Assembly (NCBI GenBank): GCA_934131055.1
Contig: CAKOZB010000015.1
Coordinates: 1 to 16,729, forward strand
Direction: 5' to 3'
Origin: an uncultured Clostridia bacterium
Lineage (GTDB): Bacteria; Bacillota; Clostridia; TANB77; CAG-508
Length of the DNA stretch: 16,729 nucleotides
A program made the position numbers and the translations under genes. Below, in pieces: positions 1-6,541 of this stretch; the stretch's first letter is position 1; every line of letters starts with the position of its first letter. The notes under the pieces are model-generated. The model had not been told where the DNA came from. It saw nothing but the letters and a program-made list of their open reading frames with translations, and searched no databases.

Positions 1-106
1 CACCAATTGCTTGCATCTCTGCCTTGTTAGATTCCTTTACCAACCCTGCTATAGCACCTGCTACTGAATTTGGATTTGATTTTGATGAGATTTTTAAAAC
101 TTCCAT
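1..106 (-). CDS. spoVS: Stage V sporulation protein S (SpoVS), 5' part only; continues past the left edge
   Basis: Only the first 35 codons are in the window. They read MEVLKISSKSNPNSVAGAIA and then GLVKESNKAEMQAIG, which matches the highly conserved N-terminus of SpoVS, a small (about 86-residue) Alba-like, probably nucleic-acid-binding protein. In Bacillus it is needed for correct septation and coat assembly at stage V of sporulation. The ATG at 106 is preceded by a strong AGGAGG at 112-117 and by a SigA-like promoter at 156-184. In Bacillus subtilis spoVS also directly follows ymdB, as it does here, so the order is conserved. The family also occurs in some non-sporulating bacteria, so it suggests but does not prove a spore former. 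Confidence 0.93.
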   Translation of the reverse strand, partial: MEVLKISSKSNPNSVAGAIAGLVKESNKAEMQAIG

Positions 107-155
107 TTTTATCCTCCTAATATTTTATTTTTTTGTATGTTTAAGTACAGTTATA

Positions 156-184
156 TTTATATAATATTTCGGAGTAATTGTCTA
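156..184 (-). promoter_or_regulatory. Probable SigA-type promoter of spoVS
   Basis: On the minus strand a TAGACA (179-184) is followed after exactly 17 bases by TATAAA (156-161), upstream of the spoVS ribosome binding site. The -35 is one base from TTGACA and the -10 one base from TATAAT. In B. subtilis spoVS is read from a SigH promoter; this element looks like SigA instead, but the region is so AT-rich that chance matches are possible. No terminator hairpin separates it from ymdB. Confidence 0.5.
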
Positions 185-241
185 TATATTTTTGGTATTT
201 TTTTACAGTTTTCATCGTGCTATTTTTGCATTTTTCGTCAT

Positions 242-1015
242 TTATTTTCTTACAACTCTTATAATTTTCTCAACTCGACAGCTTTCGTCATTTATCTCGA
301 AAATGCAACCATTTAGCATGCAGTTACCATCTGCCAATTTGTATTTTTCTGGAAGCGTTGTTTCAAATCTCTTTAAAGAAGCCGATACATCCATTCCTAT
401 TACAGATTTCTTTGGTCCAGTCATTCCTATATCTGTTATGTATCCTGTTCCTTTTTCTAATATTGTTTCATCTGCAGTTTGAACATGTGTATGTGTTCCG
501 AACATAGCCGTTATTCTGCCATCTAAATAGTATCCCATTGCAATTTTTTCGGCTGTTGCTTCTGCATGAAAATCCAAAATTATAATATCAGCCTTTCCTT
601 TTACAGCATTTAAAACATCATTCATCTTCAAAAATGGATTCTCAGATAATACATTCATATCTGTTCTACCAATTAAATTTACAACACATATTTTTTTGCC
701 TTTACAATCAAAAATTCCATATCCGTGTCCTGGAACATTTGGTGCATAGTTTGCAGGACGCAAAAGTTTAGGGTCATCAGCAAAAGAGAATATATCTTTT
801 TTGCCCCAAGTATGGTTTCCCATTGTAATTACATCAACTTTCATTTCTTTTAACTCATTAAATATTTTAGTTGTAATTCCCATTCCACCAGCCGAATTTT
901 CTGCATTTACTATTACAAAATCAATCTTTTCTTGTTCTCTTATTTTAGGTAAAGTTTCTTTTAATTTCTTTACTCCATTCTCTCCAACTAAATCTCCAAT
1001 TGCTAAAACTCTCAA
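242..1015 (-). CDS. ymdB: YmdB-type metallophosphoesterase (2',3'-cyclic nucleotide phosphodiesterase)
   Basis: A 257-residue cytosolic protein of the TIGR00282/YmdB family, at full family length. Dimetal phosphoesterase residues are visible in order: GDLVG with D8, NAEN with E39 and N40, GNHTW with N67 and H68, DFHAE with H150, and GTHTHVQT with H175 and H177. B. subtilis YmdB hydrolyses 2',3'-cAMP and acts as a switch between motility and biofilm matrix expression. The start is a TTG at 1015; the reading MRVLAIGDLVGENG fits the family N-terminus, and AAGGA at 1026-1030 is well spaced. It begins 14 bp after the CpsB-type phosphatase gene, so it is probably co-transcribed with the polysaccharide control genes. 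No RNase Y gene (rny), the usual upstream partner, lies next to it. Confidence 0.93.
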   Translation of the reverse strand: MRVLAIGDLVGENGVKKLKETLPKIREQEKIDFVIVNAENSAGGMGITTKIFNELKEMKVDVITMGNHTWGKKDIFSFADDPKLLRPANYAPNVPGHGYGIFDCKGKKICVVNLIGRTDMNVLSENPFLKMNDVLNAVKGKADIIILDFHAEATAEKIAMGYYLDGRITAMFGTHTHVQTADETILEKGTGYITDIGMTGPKKSVIGMDVSASLKRFETTLPEKYKLADGNCMLNGCIFEINDESCRVEKIIRVVRK

Positions 1016-1029
1016 TGTTATTTTCCTTT

Positions 1030-1809
1030 CTATTTTAAACTCATTCTCATTTTATCTGCTAACGTTAATTTAATAGGTTGTGGTTCTTCAACTTCAACTC
1101 TTTCATTCCTAATTACATTCATTGCATTAAAATGAGAAATTTTATCAAACTCACTTTGACCAACAATAGCTTTTATTTTATGTATAGCTGGCTCAATTTT
1201 GGTATATATTGAATTAGGCCTATGCACATCAGATCCTAAAAAATGTACTAAATTATTTTCTAACATTTTTTCAACTATTACCTGTGCTTTCTTCCCATAT
1301 TGCCCTATTATGCTTCCATAATTAGACTGCATTAACACACCTTGATTTGCTAATTGATATATAATTTCCGGCTCTTCTTGTGTAAATGTATACCTTTCTG
1401 GATGTGCAAGAACTGGAACGTAATTTGCAGAAAGAATTGAATACACAAAATCCTCAATATTAATTGGCTTAGCATTCATCGGAAACTCAAATAACACATA
1501 TCTTGAACCATTTATTGTTGAAGCTTTGGCTTCTTTTATTAAGCTTATTATTTTATCAGTAAAATAAATTTCACTTCCTAAATACAAACTAAGTCCAATC
1601 TTTTTTTCCTCTAATCCATATTGAAGACCATTTAGCCAAGCTTTTCTATCAGCTTGGCTTACTTCATAATAATTTTCCATATAATGTGATGTAGATATAA
1701 CTCCATCAAAACCGGTGCTACTTGCTTCTTCTAACATCATCATTGTATCTTGCATATCACGTGCACCATCGTCAATTGTTGGAATTATATGAGAGTGAAA
1801 ATCAATCAT
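1030..1809 (-). CDS. cpsB: CpsB/CapC (YwqE)-family PHP-type protein tyrosine phosphatase
   Basis: A 259-residue cytosolic metal-dependent phosphatase of the PHP superfamily that removes phosphate from the tyrosine cluster of the partner kinase and so tunes polysaccharide synthesis and export. Metal and catalytic residues typical of the family are visible: DFHSHIIPTIDDGA with H5, H7 and D14; SHY with H42; E80; E108 in FEFP; HPERY with H136 and R139; and GSDVHR with D194 and H196. All motifs are intact. The gene lies 75 bp after the kinase gene, in the usual order Wzz-like activator, kinase, phosphatase. The ATG at 1809 has an AAAGGA-like site about 11 bases upstream. The symbol is given at family level. 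Confidence 0.92.
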   Translation of the reverse strand: MIDFHSHIIPTIDDGARDMQDTMMMLEEASSTGFDGVISTSHYMENYYEVSQADRKAWLNGLQYGLEEKKIGLSLYLGSEIYFTDKIISLIKEAKASTINGSRYVLFEFPMNAKPINIEDFVYSILSANYVPVLAHPERYTFTQEEPEIIYQLANQGVLMQSNYGSIIGQYGKKAQVIVEKMLENNLVHFLGSDVHRPNSIYTKIEPAIHKIKAIVGQSEFDKISHFNAMNVIRNERVEVEEPQPIKLTLADKMRMSLK

Positions 1810-1884
1810 AATTTCTCATGTCCTTTTCTAATTATGCAAATTCAATTGAAAACACTTAACTTTAAAATTAAATATTATTCAACT

Positions 1885-2814
1885 TTAATCTCTCTTTGTA
1901 TCATTTAAATTATTTTTTTCTTGTTGTAAATATTCATTTACTTGTCTTAAAATTTCTTGTGTTTTGTCTGGAGCAACGTCTTCGCTATTCTCAGCAACAA
2001 TACGCGTCTTTTCTGTTTCTTCCTTTGCCTGTTCTTTTTCATCTACCTTTCTTTCGTTTTCTTTATCCATAAAATCTTTTTTTGTAGATGAATAACCAGC
2101 ATCGCGTTTTCCCCTTGTTGTTAGTTGAGATCCTCCATAATAATATGCTTTTTCATATCTTTTTGCATCAATCGGAACTTTATTTAAAACAACACCTGCT
2201 ATTCTTCCACCAACATTCTTTATGCTTTTAATTGTTTTTTGCAAATTTGCTTTTTTAGTAAACTTGTGTGCAGTTACAACAATAGTAGAATCAACAATTC
2301 TAGATAAAATTACAGCATCTGTTACAAGTTCACATGGTGGAGCATCTACTATTATTATGTCACATTGTGACGAAAGTTTATCCAATAGTCTTTGCATTTG
2401 TGGTGTTATAAGAAGTTCTGATGGATTTGGTGGTACATTTCCTGCAGAAATAACATATAATCCTTCAATTTCAGTCCTCTGCACATACTTTTCCATGTCA
2501 GATAATTCTGCATTTTTATCATTTTCTGCTAAGTAATTAGCAAGCCCTGGTCTAGGTGATACCCCAAATATCGAATATTGTCTTGCTTTTCTCATATCTG
2601 CATCTATCAAAATAACTTGTTTTCCTGCTTGTGCAAACGTTACTGCTAAATTAGCTGCAACCCAACTCTTGCCTTCACCTGGTAATGTTGATGTTATAAG
2701 TATAGATTTTAGCCTTTTATTAACATTCATAAATTGTATATTTGTTCTCAAAGTTCTAAAAGTTTCTGATATAGGAGACTTTGGATTTCTAAAAGTTATT
2801 AACTCTTTTCTCAT
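1885..2814 (-). CDS. cpsD: CpsD-type bacterial tyrosine kinase (BY-kinase) with an extended charged tail
   Basis: A 309-residue soluble BY-kinase. An N-terminal E17-x2-R20-x2-RTNI motif, used for ring assembly in this family, precedes Walker A (STLPGEGKS, 42-50), Walker A' (VILIDADMR, 67-75) and Walker B (IIIVDAPP, 153-160). It autophosphorylates C-terminal tyrosines when stimulated by the membrane activator encoded just upstream. Its ATG overlaps that gene's stop codon by one base (TAATG), implying translational coupling. The tyrosine cluster (RYEKAYYYGG, Y220 and Y224-226, plus Y241) is not at the extreme C-terminus as is usual. It is followed by roughly 80 residues rich in Lys, Glu and Asp. 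Family assignment is firm; the role of the tail is unknown. Confidence 0.93.
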   Translation of the reverse strand: MRKELITFRNPKSPISETFRTLRTNIQFMNVNKRLKSILITSTLPGEGKSWVAANLAVTFAQAGKQVILIDADMRKARQYSIFGVSPRPGLANYLAENDKNAELSDMEKYVQRTEIEGLYVISAGNVPPNPSELLITPQMQRLLDKLSSQCDIIIVDAPPCELVTDAVILSRIVDSTIVVTAHKFTKKANLQKTIKSIKNVGGRIAGVVLNKVPIDAKRYEKAYYYGGSQLTTRGKRDAGYSSTKKDFMDKENERKVDEKEQAKEETEKTRIVAENSEDVAPDKTQEILRQVNEYLQQEKNNLNDTKRD

Positions 2815-3512
2815 TATTTTCTACCTCCCTTTTTGCTTTCAGAATTATCAAAAGGTATTGAAGCAAGAACAGGTACTCTACAAGTCTTTTCTATATCTTC
2901 AGTTGTTTTAACAGTTGTATCAAGCATATTATCTAATAAGACATATATTACAGAAACAACAATACCTATACATGCAAATATAAGTACATCTTTAGTATGA
3001 TTTATATTTGATGGAGTGTCATTTTTTTCAGCAGTATCAACTACGTGCACGTTATCTATATTATAAATTTCTTTTACTTGTTCTGAGAATACATTTGCAA
3101 CTTCGTTTGCAATTTTTGCAGCAATTTCTGGATTTCCATTAGTTACAGAAATTTTAATAACCTCTGAATCTGACACAACTTTTACAGTAATACTATTTTT
3201 AAGGGCCTGGTCAGATATATCAAGTCCAAGATTATTAATAACCTTTCTAACAACTTTATCACTAGTTGCAATTTCTCTGTAAGTAGAAATAAGTTTTGAG
3301 TTTAAATTTACATCTGTTGCTGTTATTGATGTTGGCAATGTTGAATCCTTTCCTGCTGCCAAAACAAGTGTTGTTGATGATGTATATTTTGGTGTAACAA
3401 AACCTATTGTGTATGCAATTCCCATTACTATAAATATTAAAACAATTAATATTATTTGTACTTTTCTGTGCCAAAACAAAGAAATCATTTGGCTTAAATC
3501 TAGCTCTTCCAT
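2814..3512 (-). CDS. cpsC: Wzz/CpsC-type chain-length regulator and BY-kinase activator
   Basis: A 232-residue membrane protein of the polysaccharide co-polymerase (Wzz, CpsC/CapA/YwqC) type. It has a short cytosolic N-terminus (LDLSQMISLFWHRK), a first membrane span at about 19-39, a roughly 135-residue outer domain beginning PKYTSSTTLVLA, and a second span at about 175-193. The cytosolic tail ends CRVPVLASIPFDNSE, matching the conserved PVLxSIP segment that activates the partner kinase. It should set polysaccharide length together with the EpsG-type polymerase and switch on the kinase encoded next. The ATG at 3512 has AAGGAG at 3518-3523, and a near-consensus promoter lies at 3567-3595. The symbol is a family-level name. 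Confidence 0.9.
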   Translation of the reverse strand: MEELDLSQMISLFWHRKVQIILIVLIFIVMGIAYTIGFVTPKYTSSTTLVLAAGKDSTLPTSITATDVNLNSKLISTYREIATSDKVVRKVINNLGLDISDQALKNSITVKVVSDSEVIKISVTNGNPEIAAKIANEVANVFSEQVKEIYNIDNVHVVDTAEKNDTPSNINHTKDVLIFACIGIVVSVIYVLLDNMLDTTVKTTEDIEKTCRVPVLASIPFDNSESKKGGRK

Positions 3513-3566
3513 ATATACTCCTTTTTCCTTTTTTGTTTTTTCTTTTGAATTAATTCTGTCTAAAAT

Positions 3567-3595
3567 ATTATATAAAAAATAACGAATAGTTTCAA
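3567..3595 (-). promoter_or_regulatory. Strong SigA-type promoter of the cpsC-cpsD-cpsB(-ymdB) unit
   Basis: On the minus strand TTGAAA (3590-3595) is followed after exactly 17 bases by a perfect TATAAT (3567-3572). Transcription should start near 3560, about 50 bases before the start codon. The -35 box lies inside a tandem 9-base repeat (3584-3601) that could be a regulator site. Only 12 bases separate this -35 from the stop codon of the upstream gene, so read-through from the sortase unit may add to its output. Confidence 0.75.
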
Positions 3596-3601
3596 TAGTT
3601 T
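3584..3601 (-). repeat. Tandem 9-base direct repeat over the -35 box of the cpsC promoter
   Basis: On the minus strand two adjacent 9-mers, AAACTATTG and AAACTATTC, differ at only the last base and cover the -35 hexamer. A repeat here could be an operator, because a bound protein would block or recruit polymerase. It is short and AT-rich, so chance is a real alternative. Confidence 0.35.
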
Positions 3602-3607
3602 TTCTAC

Positions 3608-4441
3608 TTATTTTGCAATATTTTTACTCTTGTTACTGCAAAGTATAGAAAATAACAATCCTAATACTGTCCCAATTGCAGTTGAAGTATATAAAACCCT
3701 ATAAAATTCTTTTACAAAAATTTGAACTATTACAGATATATTTTCATTTAAAACAGTTAAACTTTGTATTCCTAAAAAATGTTTTTCAAGTATTATTCCT
3801 AATATACTTAATCCTGCAATAGTAAACGCTATTATAGCAATCAATTTTAAAACATTTCTTATATTCTTTATATTTAGTGTAATTAATGCGACTATGTTTA
3901 CAATTAATAGAATCACAACTATTATAAATATTTTAGGTATTATATTTTTTACTTTCCCAGTAATACTTGAAACTGTCTTAACAATTGAATTCGAATACGA
4001 AACTGAATTTGAGTATGAGTTAATTATTGCATTTTCAAAATTTTGTATTTGATTCTCAGTAGTCTTATTTACCAAAACCTTATTATCTTTAATATATTTT
4101 CTTATATTATTATCTAATTTTTCTCTTATAGTACTTGTATCAATTTTAAATTCTTCATTATTCAATATTGCATGAACTATAGAATTTGTATCTTCTTTTA
4201 CTTTATCTAAATCATATATTTCTTCAAAAACACTGCTATCCATACCAGATTGCATTATATAATTTTCAAAACCGTCATTTACAGTATTTTCCAGCTTTTC
4301 ATAATAATTATTTTGTTCCATTTGCATTTTCCAATAATCCTCATTTAGGACTTTATTTTGTAAAAAAGAAACAGCCACAATTGCTATAATTAATGCAACC
4401 ATTATAAATGATAGTATGTACGATATTATATTTTTTACCAT
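3608..4441 (-). CDS. Unknown four-pass membrane protein translationally coupled to the sortase
   Basis: A 277-residue protein with no enzymatic motif that I recognise. Predicted layout: a first span at about 6-27, a mainly hydrophilic, probably external domain at about 28-167 (rich in Asn, Glu, Lys and Tyr, beginning NEDYWKMQMEQNNYYEKLEN and likely helical), then three spans at about 168-190, 196-217 and 248-268. Its ATG overlaps the sortase stop codon by one base (TAATG), so the two are probably made together. I recall similar uncharacterised proteins near class D sortases in Clostridia, but that is memory rather than a search. Plausible roles are a sortase partner, a chaperone for its substrates or a sensor of surface assembly; none is shown by the sequence. 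Confidence 0.8.
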   Translation of the reverse strand: MVKNIISYILSFIMVALIIAIVAVSFLQNKVLNEDYWKMQMEQNNYYEKLENTVNDGFENYIMQSGMDSSVFEEIYDLDKVKEDTNSIVHAILNNEEFKIDTSTIREKLDNNIRKYIKDNKVLVNKTTENQIQNFENAIINSYSNSVSYSNSIVKTVSSITGKVKNIIPKIFIIVVILLIVNIVALITLNIKNIRNVLKLIAIIAFTIAGLSILGIILEKHFLGIQSLTVLNENISVIVQIFVKEFYRVLYTSTAIGTVLGLLFSILCSNKSKNIAK

Positions 4442-5073
4442 TAAAATATGTCTCCTTCTATTAATTTTGAATATGTTACAAATCTATGAGTCGCATGCCC
4501 TATACTGTTTGAAGGATAACATGTATATAGCATTAGTATTTCTTCATCTTCCTGTAGATATACAGCACTTGTGTCTGATTGGTCAACTATTTTTGTTTCA
4601 TAAATTTCATATGTAAAATTACCATAATCAGTTTTTATTTTTATTTTATCTCCTACATTAACCGTATACAAATACTTTAAAAATCCACCAGTATCATGTG
4701 CCATGCAAATTATAGAGCCACCTTCACCTGGAAAATAAGACACAGATTGTCCTACACCTTTTCTTAATATTGAAAGAGAATCTCCATAATAAAGTCCCAA
4801 TTTTACATTAATAGAATCAATAGATAAAGTTCCATACTTTTCCCCCCATGCTGGGTAATGAGTCAAATTTTTATTTTCTAAGTCAATCTTAATAGCTTCA
4901 CTCTCTGTATTATTGTTCTTATCGCTTACTGACACCAAATTAATTAGTGCAATTGCCTGCATAAGCTGGTCGCCAATAGTAAATCTAATGGTAACACATA
5001 TAATAACAATAAATATAAAAGCAACTATTATATTATTAATAGTTGCTCCTAATATATTCTTTATTTTTTTCAT
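4441..5073 (-). CDS. Sortase, class D-like
   Basis: A 210-residue membrane-anchored transpeptidase with one N-terminal span (about 12-32) and an external catalytic domain. The triad is visible: H126 in ICMAHDTGG, C185 in LMLYTCYPSN and R197 in THRFVTY. The TCYP signature around the cysteine and the short domain (GTLSIDSINVKLGLYYGD, then a PGEGG turn) fit class D, although histidine usually sits in a GH context and here is AHD. It should cleave LPxTG-like signals and join proteins to the wall. Likely substrates are the adjacent LVQTG protein and the IPQTG cohesin protein. It starts one base after the stop codon of the LVQTG gene, and its own stop overlaps the next start. Confidence 0.88.
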   Translation of the reverse strand: MKKIKNILGATINNIIVAFIFIVIICVTIRFTIGDQLMQAIALINLVSVSDKNNNTESEAIKIDLENKNLTHYPAWGEKYGTLSIDSINVKLGLYYGDSLSILRKGVGQSVSYFPGEGGSIICMAHDTGGFLKYLYTVNVGDKIKIKTDYGNFTYEIYETKIVDQSDTSAVYLQEDEEILMLYTCYPSNSIGHATHRFVTYSKLIEGDIF

Positions 5074-5074
5074 A

Positions 5075-5623
5075 TTATTTTGATGTTACTTTTTTTGCAA
5101 CTAGTACAGCAACGGCAATTAATGCTATTCCAGAAACTACTATATATGGAACATATGATGTTCCTGTTTGTACTAAGTTTGTACTTTGTCCAACTTTTGC
5201 TTCAATTAAAGTTGTTCCGTTTGCATCTATTATTTGAAGTGTGTTGTCAGCAGAAATGTAGTTAATTTTAACATTTGTAGCTGCTTCAATTTTATCTATA
5301 TTTGCACTTATTTTGTTTATAGCATCTGAAGAAAATTTAGATACATCTACTGTATTTTGGCTTTCAACTGTTTTTACTATTTCAGCAACATTTGTTTTAA
5401 CAACAGATACTTGCTCATCTGTTAATTCATGTGAGTTTAAGTATTGTTTTAAAACTAGTAATTGGCTTTCATTTGCTTTGTATGTTTTGCCATCTACTGT
5501 TACTGATACACCTTCCATATAAGAATATAAATCATCATTTGCTGCAGCATTTACTACTGTTGTTAATGCTACTAATACCATTGCTATTAAAGCAACTATT
5601 AACATTGTTTTGTTAAGTTTCAT
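5075..5623 (-). CDS. Small secreted surface protein with a noncanonical LVQTG sorting signal
   Basis: A 182-residue protein with a signal peptide (about 1-27, cleavage near VNA-AA) and a C-terminal wall-sorting signal: LVQTG at 150-154, a hydrophobic span at about 158-175, and the basic tail KKVTSK. The mature part is about 120 residues. It starts DDLYSYMEGVSVTVDGKTY, continues with helices that look paired (ESQLLVLKQYLNSHELTDEQ, then a repeat-like segment around residues 93-115), and ends in a short beta-rich stretch (YISADNTLQIIDANGTTLIE). There is no known catalytic motif. The valine in place of proline in LPxTG is unusual, and the gene lies directly upstream of the sortase. A perfect AGGAGG (5632-5637) and a strong promoter suggest high expression. 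I recall similar small proteins next to class D sortases in Clostridia. Confidence 0.82.
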   Translation of the reverse strand: MKLNKTMLIVALIAMVLVALTTVVNAAANDDLYSYMEGVSVTVDGKTYKANESQLLVLKQYLNSHELTDEQVSVVKTNVAEIVKTVESQNTVDVSKFSSDAINKISANIDKIEAATNVKINYISADNTLQIIDANGTTLIEAKVGQSTNLVQTGTSYVPYIVVSGIALIAVAVLVAKKVTSK

Positions 5624-5652
5624 TTTAAATTCCTCCTAAATTATTTTTCTAT

Positions 5653-5681
5653 ACTATATCATTAAATAAAATAAATTTCAA
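5653..5681 (-). promoter_or_regulatory. SigA-type promoter of the small surface protein/sortase unit
   Basis: On the minus strand TTGAAA (5676-5681) is followed after exactly 17 bases by TATAGT (5653-5658), one base from TATAAT. Transcription would start near 5646, shortly before the AGGAGG at 5632-5637. It lies in the 76-bp gap after the cohesin gene, where no terminator hairpin is visible, so the sortase unit can probably be read both from here and from the LRR promoter. Confidence 0.68.
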
Positions 5682-5699
5682 CATTTTTTGATAATTTTT

Positions 5700-6527
5700 T
5701 TATTTAATTTGTATTGAACGATATCTTATATAACATATAATTCCAATTATTCCTATAATCACTATAGCTACTGGAATAGAAAATTCTCCTGTTTGTGGGA
5801 TTTTACTTATAGCCGTTGAACTATCAGCCTTTTCTTTATCGACTGGCGTCACAATAATTGTGTTTTCTTTCTTCTCATTGTTAGAATTGTTTTTGTCATC
5901 TGTATTGCTTGGTCTTTTATTATCATTTTTATTATTATTATCATTTTTATTATTGTTATCATTTCCATTATTTTTTTCATCATTTTTATTGTCGTTTTTG
6001 TTATCATCTGTTTCATCTTTATTATTGTCATTATTTCCAGAATTATTACCACTATTATCTTCTGTATTTTGTTCAATTGAAAATGTAATTGTTTTATTTA
6101 ACATTATTGTAGACTCGCCATCAGAAAAAGTCAAATTTGTTATAACAACATCCGCTGTATTAGCAGTTACTCCTTCTTTCACTTTCAATACTATTGTTGC
6201 AACATTTCCCGCTTTAGCATTTGTAGTAGTTGAAACGAATTTTCCTGTTTGAGCCTCGTATGAAACCGCCTCCCAATTTTCAGCTTGTTTAATTGTTACA
6301 CTTTCAAAAATATTGCTATCATATTCAATTTTCCCTTCATAACCAAGAGTTCCATCTCCATTGTATGAATCTAAATTCACTTGTATTTCTATTTTTTTTG
6401 TATTTTTACTAATTTTTGTACTATTACAAACAATTCCGACAGAACACGACAAACTATCAGCATAGCTTATTATTGCAGAACTCAAAATTAGAATAATACT
6501 AAAAAAACAAATTAATAATTTTTTCAT
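5700..6527 (-). CDS. Wall-anchored cohesin-domain protein (IPQTG sorting signal)
   Basis: A 275-residue secreted protein. A signal peptide (about 1-23, cleavage after SYA) is followed by a cohesin-like beta-sandwich (about 25-152) with the family's typical segments: YEGKIEYDSNIFESVTI, a glycine-flanked TGKFVSTTTNAKAGNVATIV strand pair, and ITNLTFSDGEST. Next comes an Asn/Asp/Lys linker (about 154-222) holding tandem KNDNNN units. The IPQTG sorting signal is at 243-247, followed by a hydrophobic span (about 250-266) and the basic tail RYRSIQIK. Cohesins bind dockerins, and the gene 14 bp upstream encodes a dockerin. The sortase lies in the next unit. Inference: this is the wall-fixed receptor for the LRR-dockerin protein. 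The cohesin call rests on the motif pattern, not on a search. Confidence 0.84.
   Translation of the reverse strand: MKKLLICFFSIILILSSAIISYADSLSCSVGIVCNSTKISKNTKKIEIQVNLDSYNGDGTLGYEGKIEYDSNIFESVTIKQAENWEAVSYEAQTGKFVSTTTNAKAGNVATIVLKVKEGVTANTADVVITNLTFSDGESTIMLNKTITFSIEQNTEDNSGNNSGNNDNNKDETDDNKNDNKNDEKNNGNDNNNKNDNNNKNDNKRPSNTDDKNNSNNEKKENTIIVTPVDKEKADSSTAISKIPQTGEFSIPVAIVIIGIIGIICYIRYRSIQIK
5862..6068 (-). repeat. Low-complexity Asn/Asp/Lys linker coding region with short tandem repeats
   Basis: This stretch inside the cohesin gene encodes about 69 residues made almost only of N, D, K, E and S. At 5919-5969 it contains a near-exact 18-base tandem unit encoding KNDNNN. On the plus strand it appears as TTATTATCATTTT-like repeats. 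The linker probably acts as a flexible spacer across the wall. Such runs are prone to slippage, so linker length may vary among strains. Confidence 0.7.
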
Positions 6528-6541
6528 TTTCCTTTTCTCCT

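Noticed and set aside
107..241. A terminator, small RNA or small gene between ymdB and spoVS
   Set aside because: Beyond the spoVS promoter and ribosome site I see no GC-rich hairpin, no conserved RNA motif and only very short frames.
801..1073. Plus-strand frame opposite the ymdB start
   Set aside because: Shadow of a recognisable conserved gene, with no motif of its own.
5860..6252. Plus-strand open frame opposite the cohesin gene, rich in Leu/Ser/Phe
   Set aside because: It is the mirror of the Asn/Asp/Lys linker; TTA, TCA and TTT codons on the opposite strand give an artificial hydrophobic repeat.
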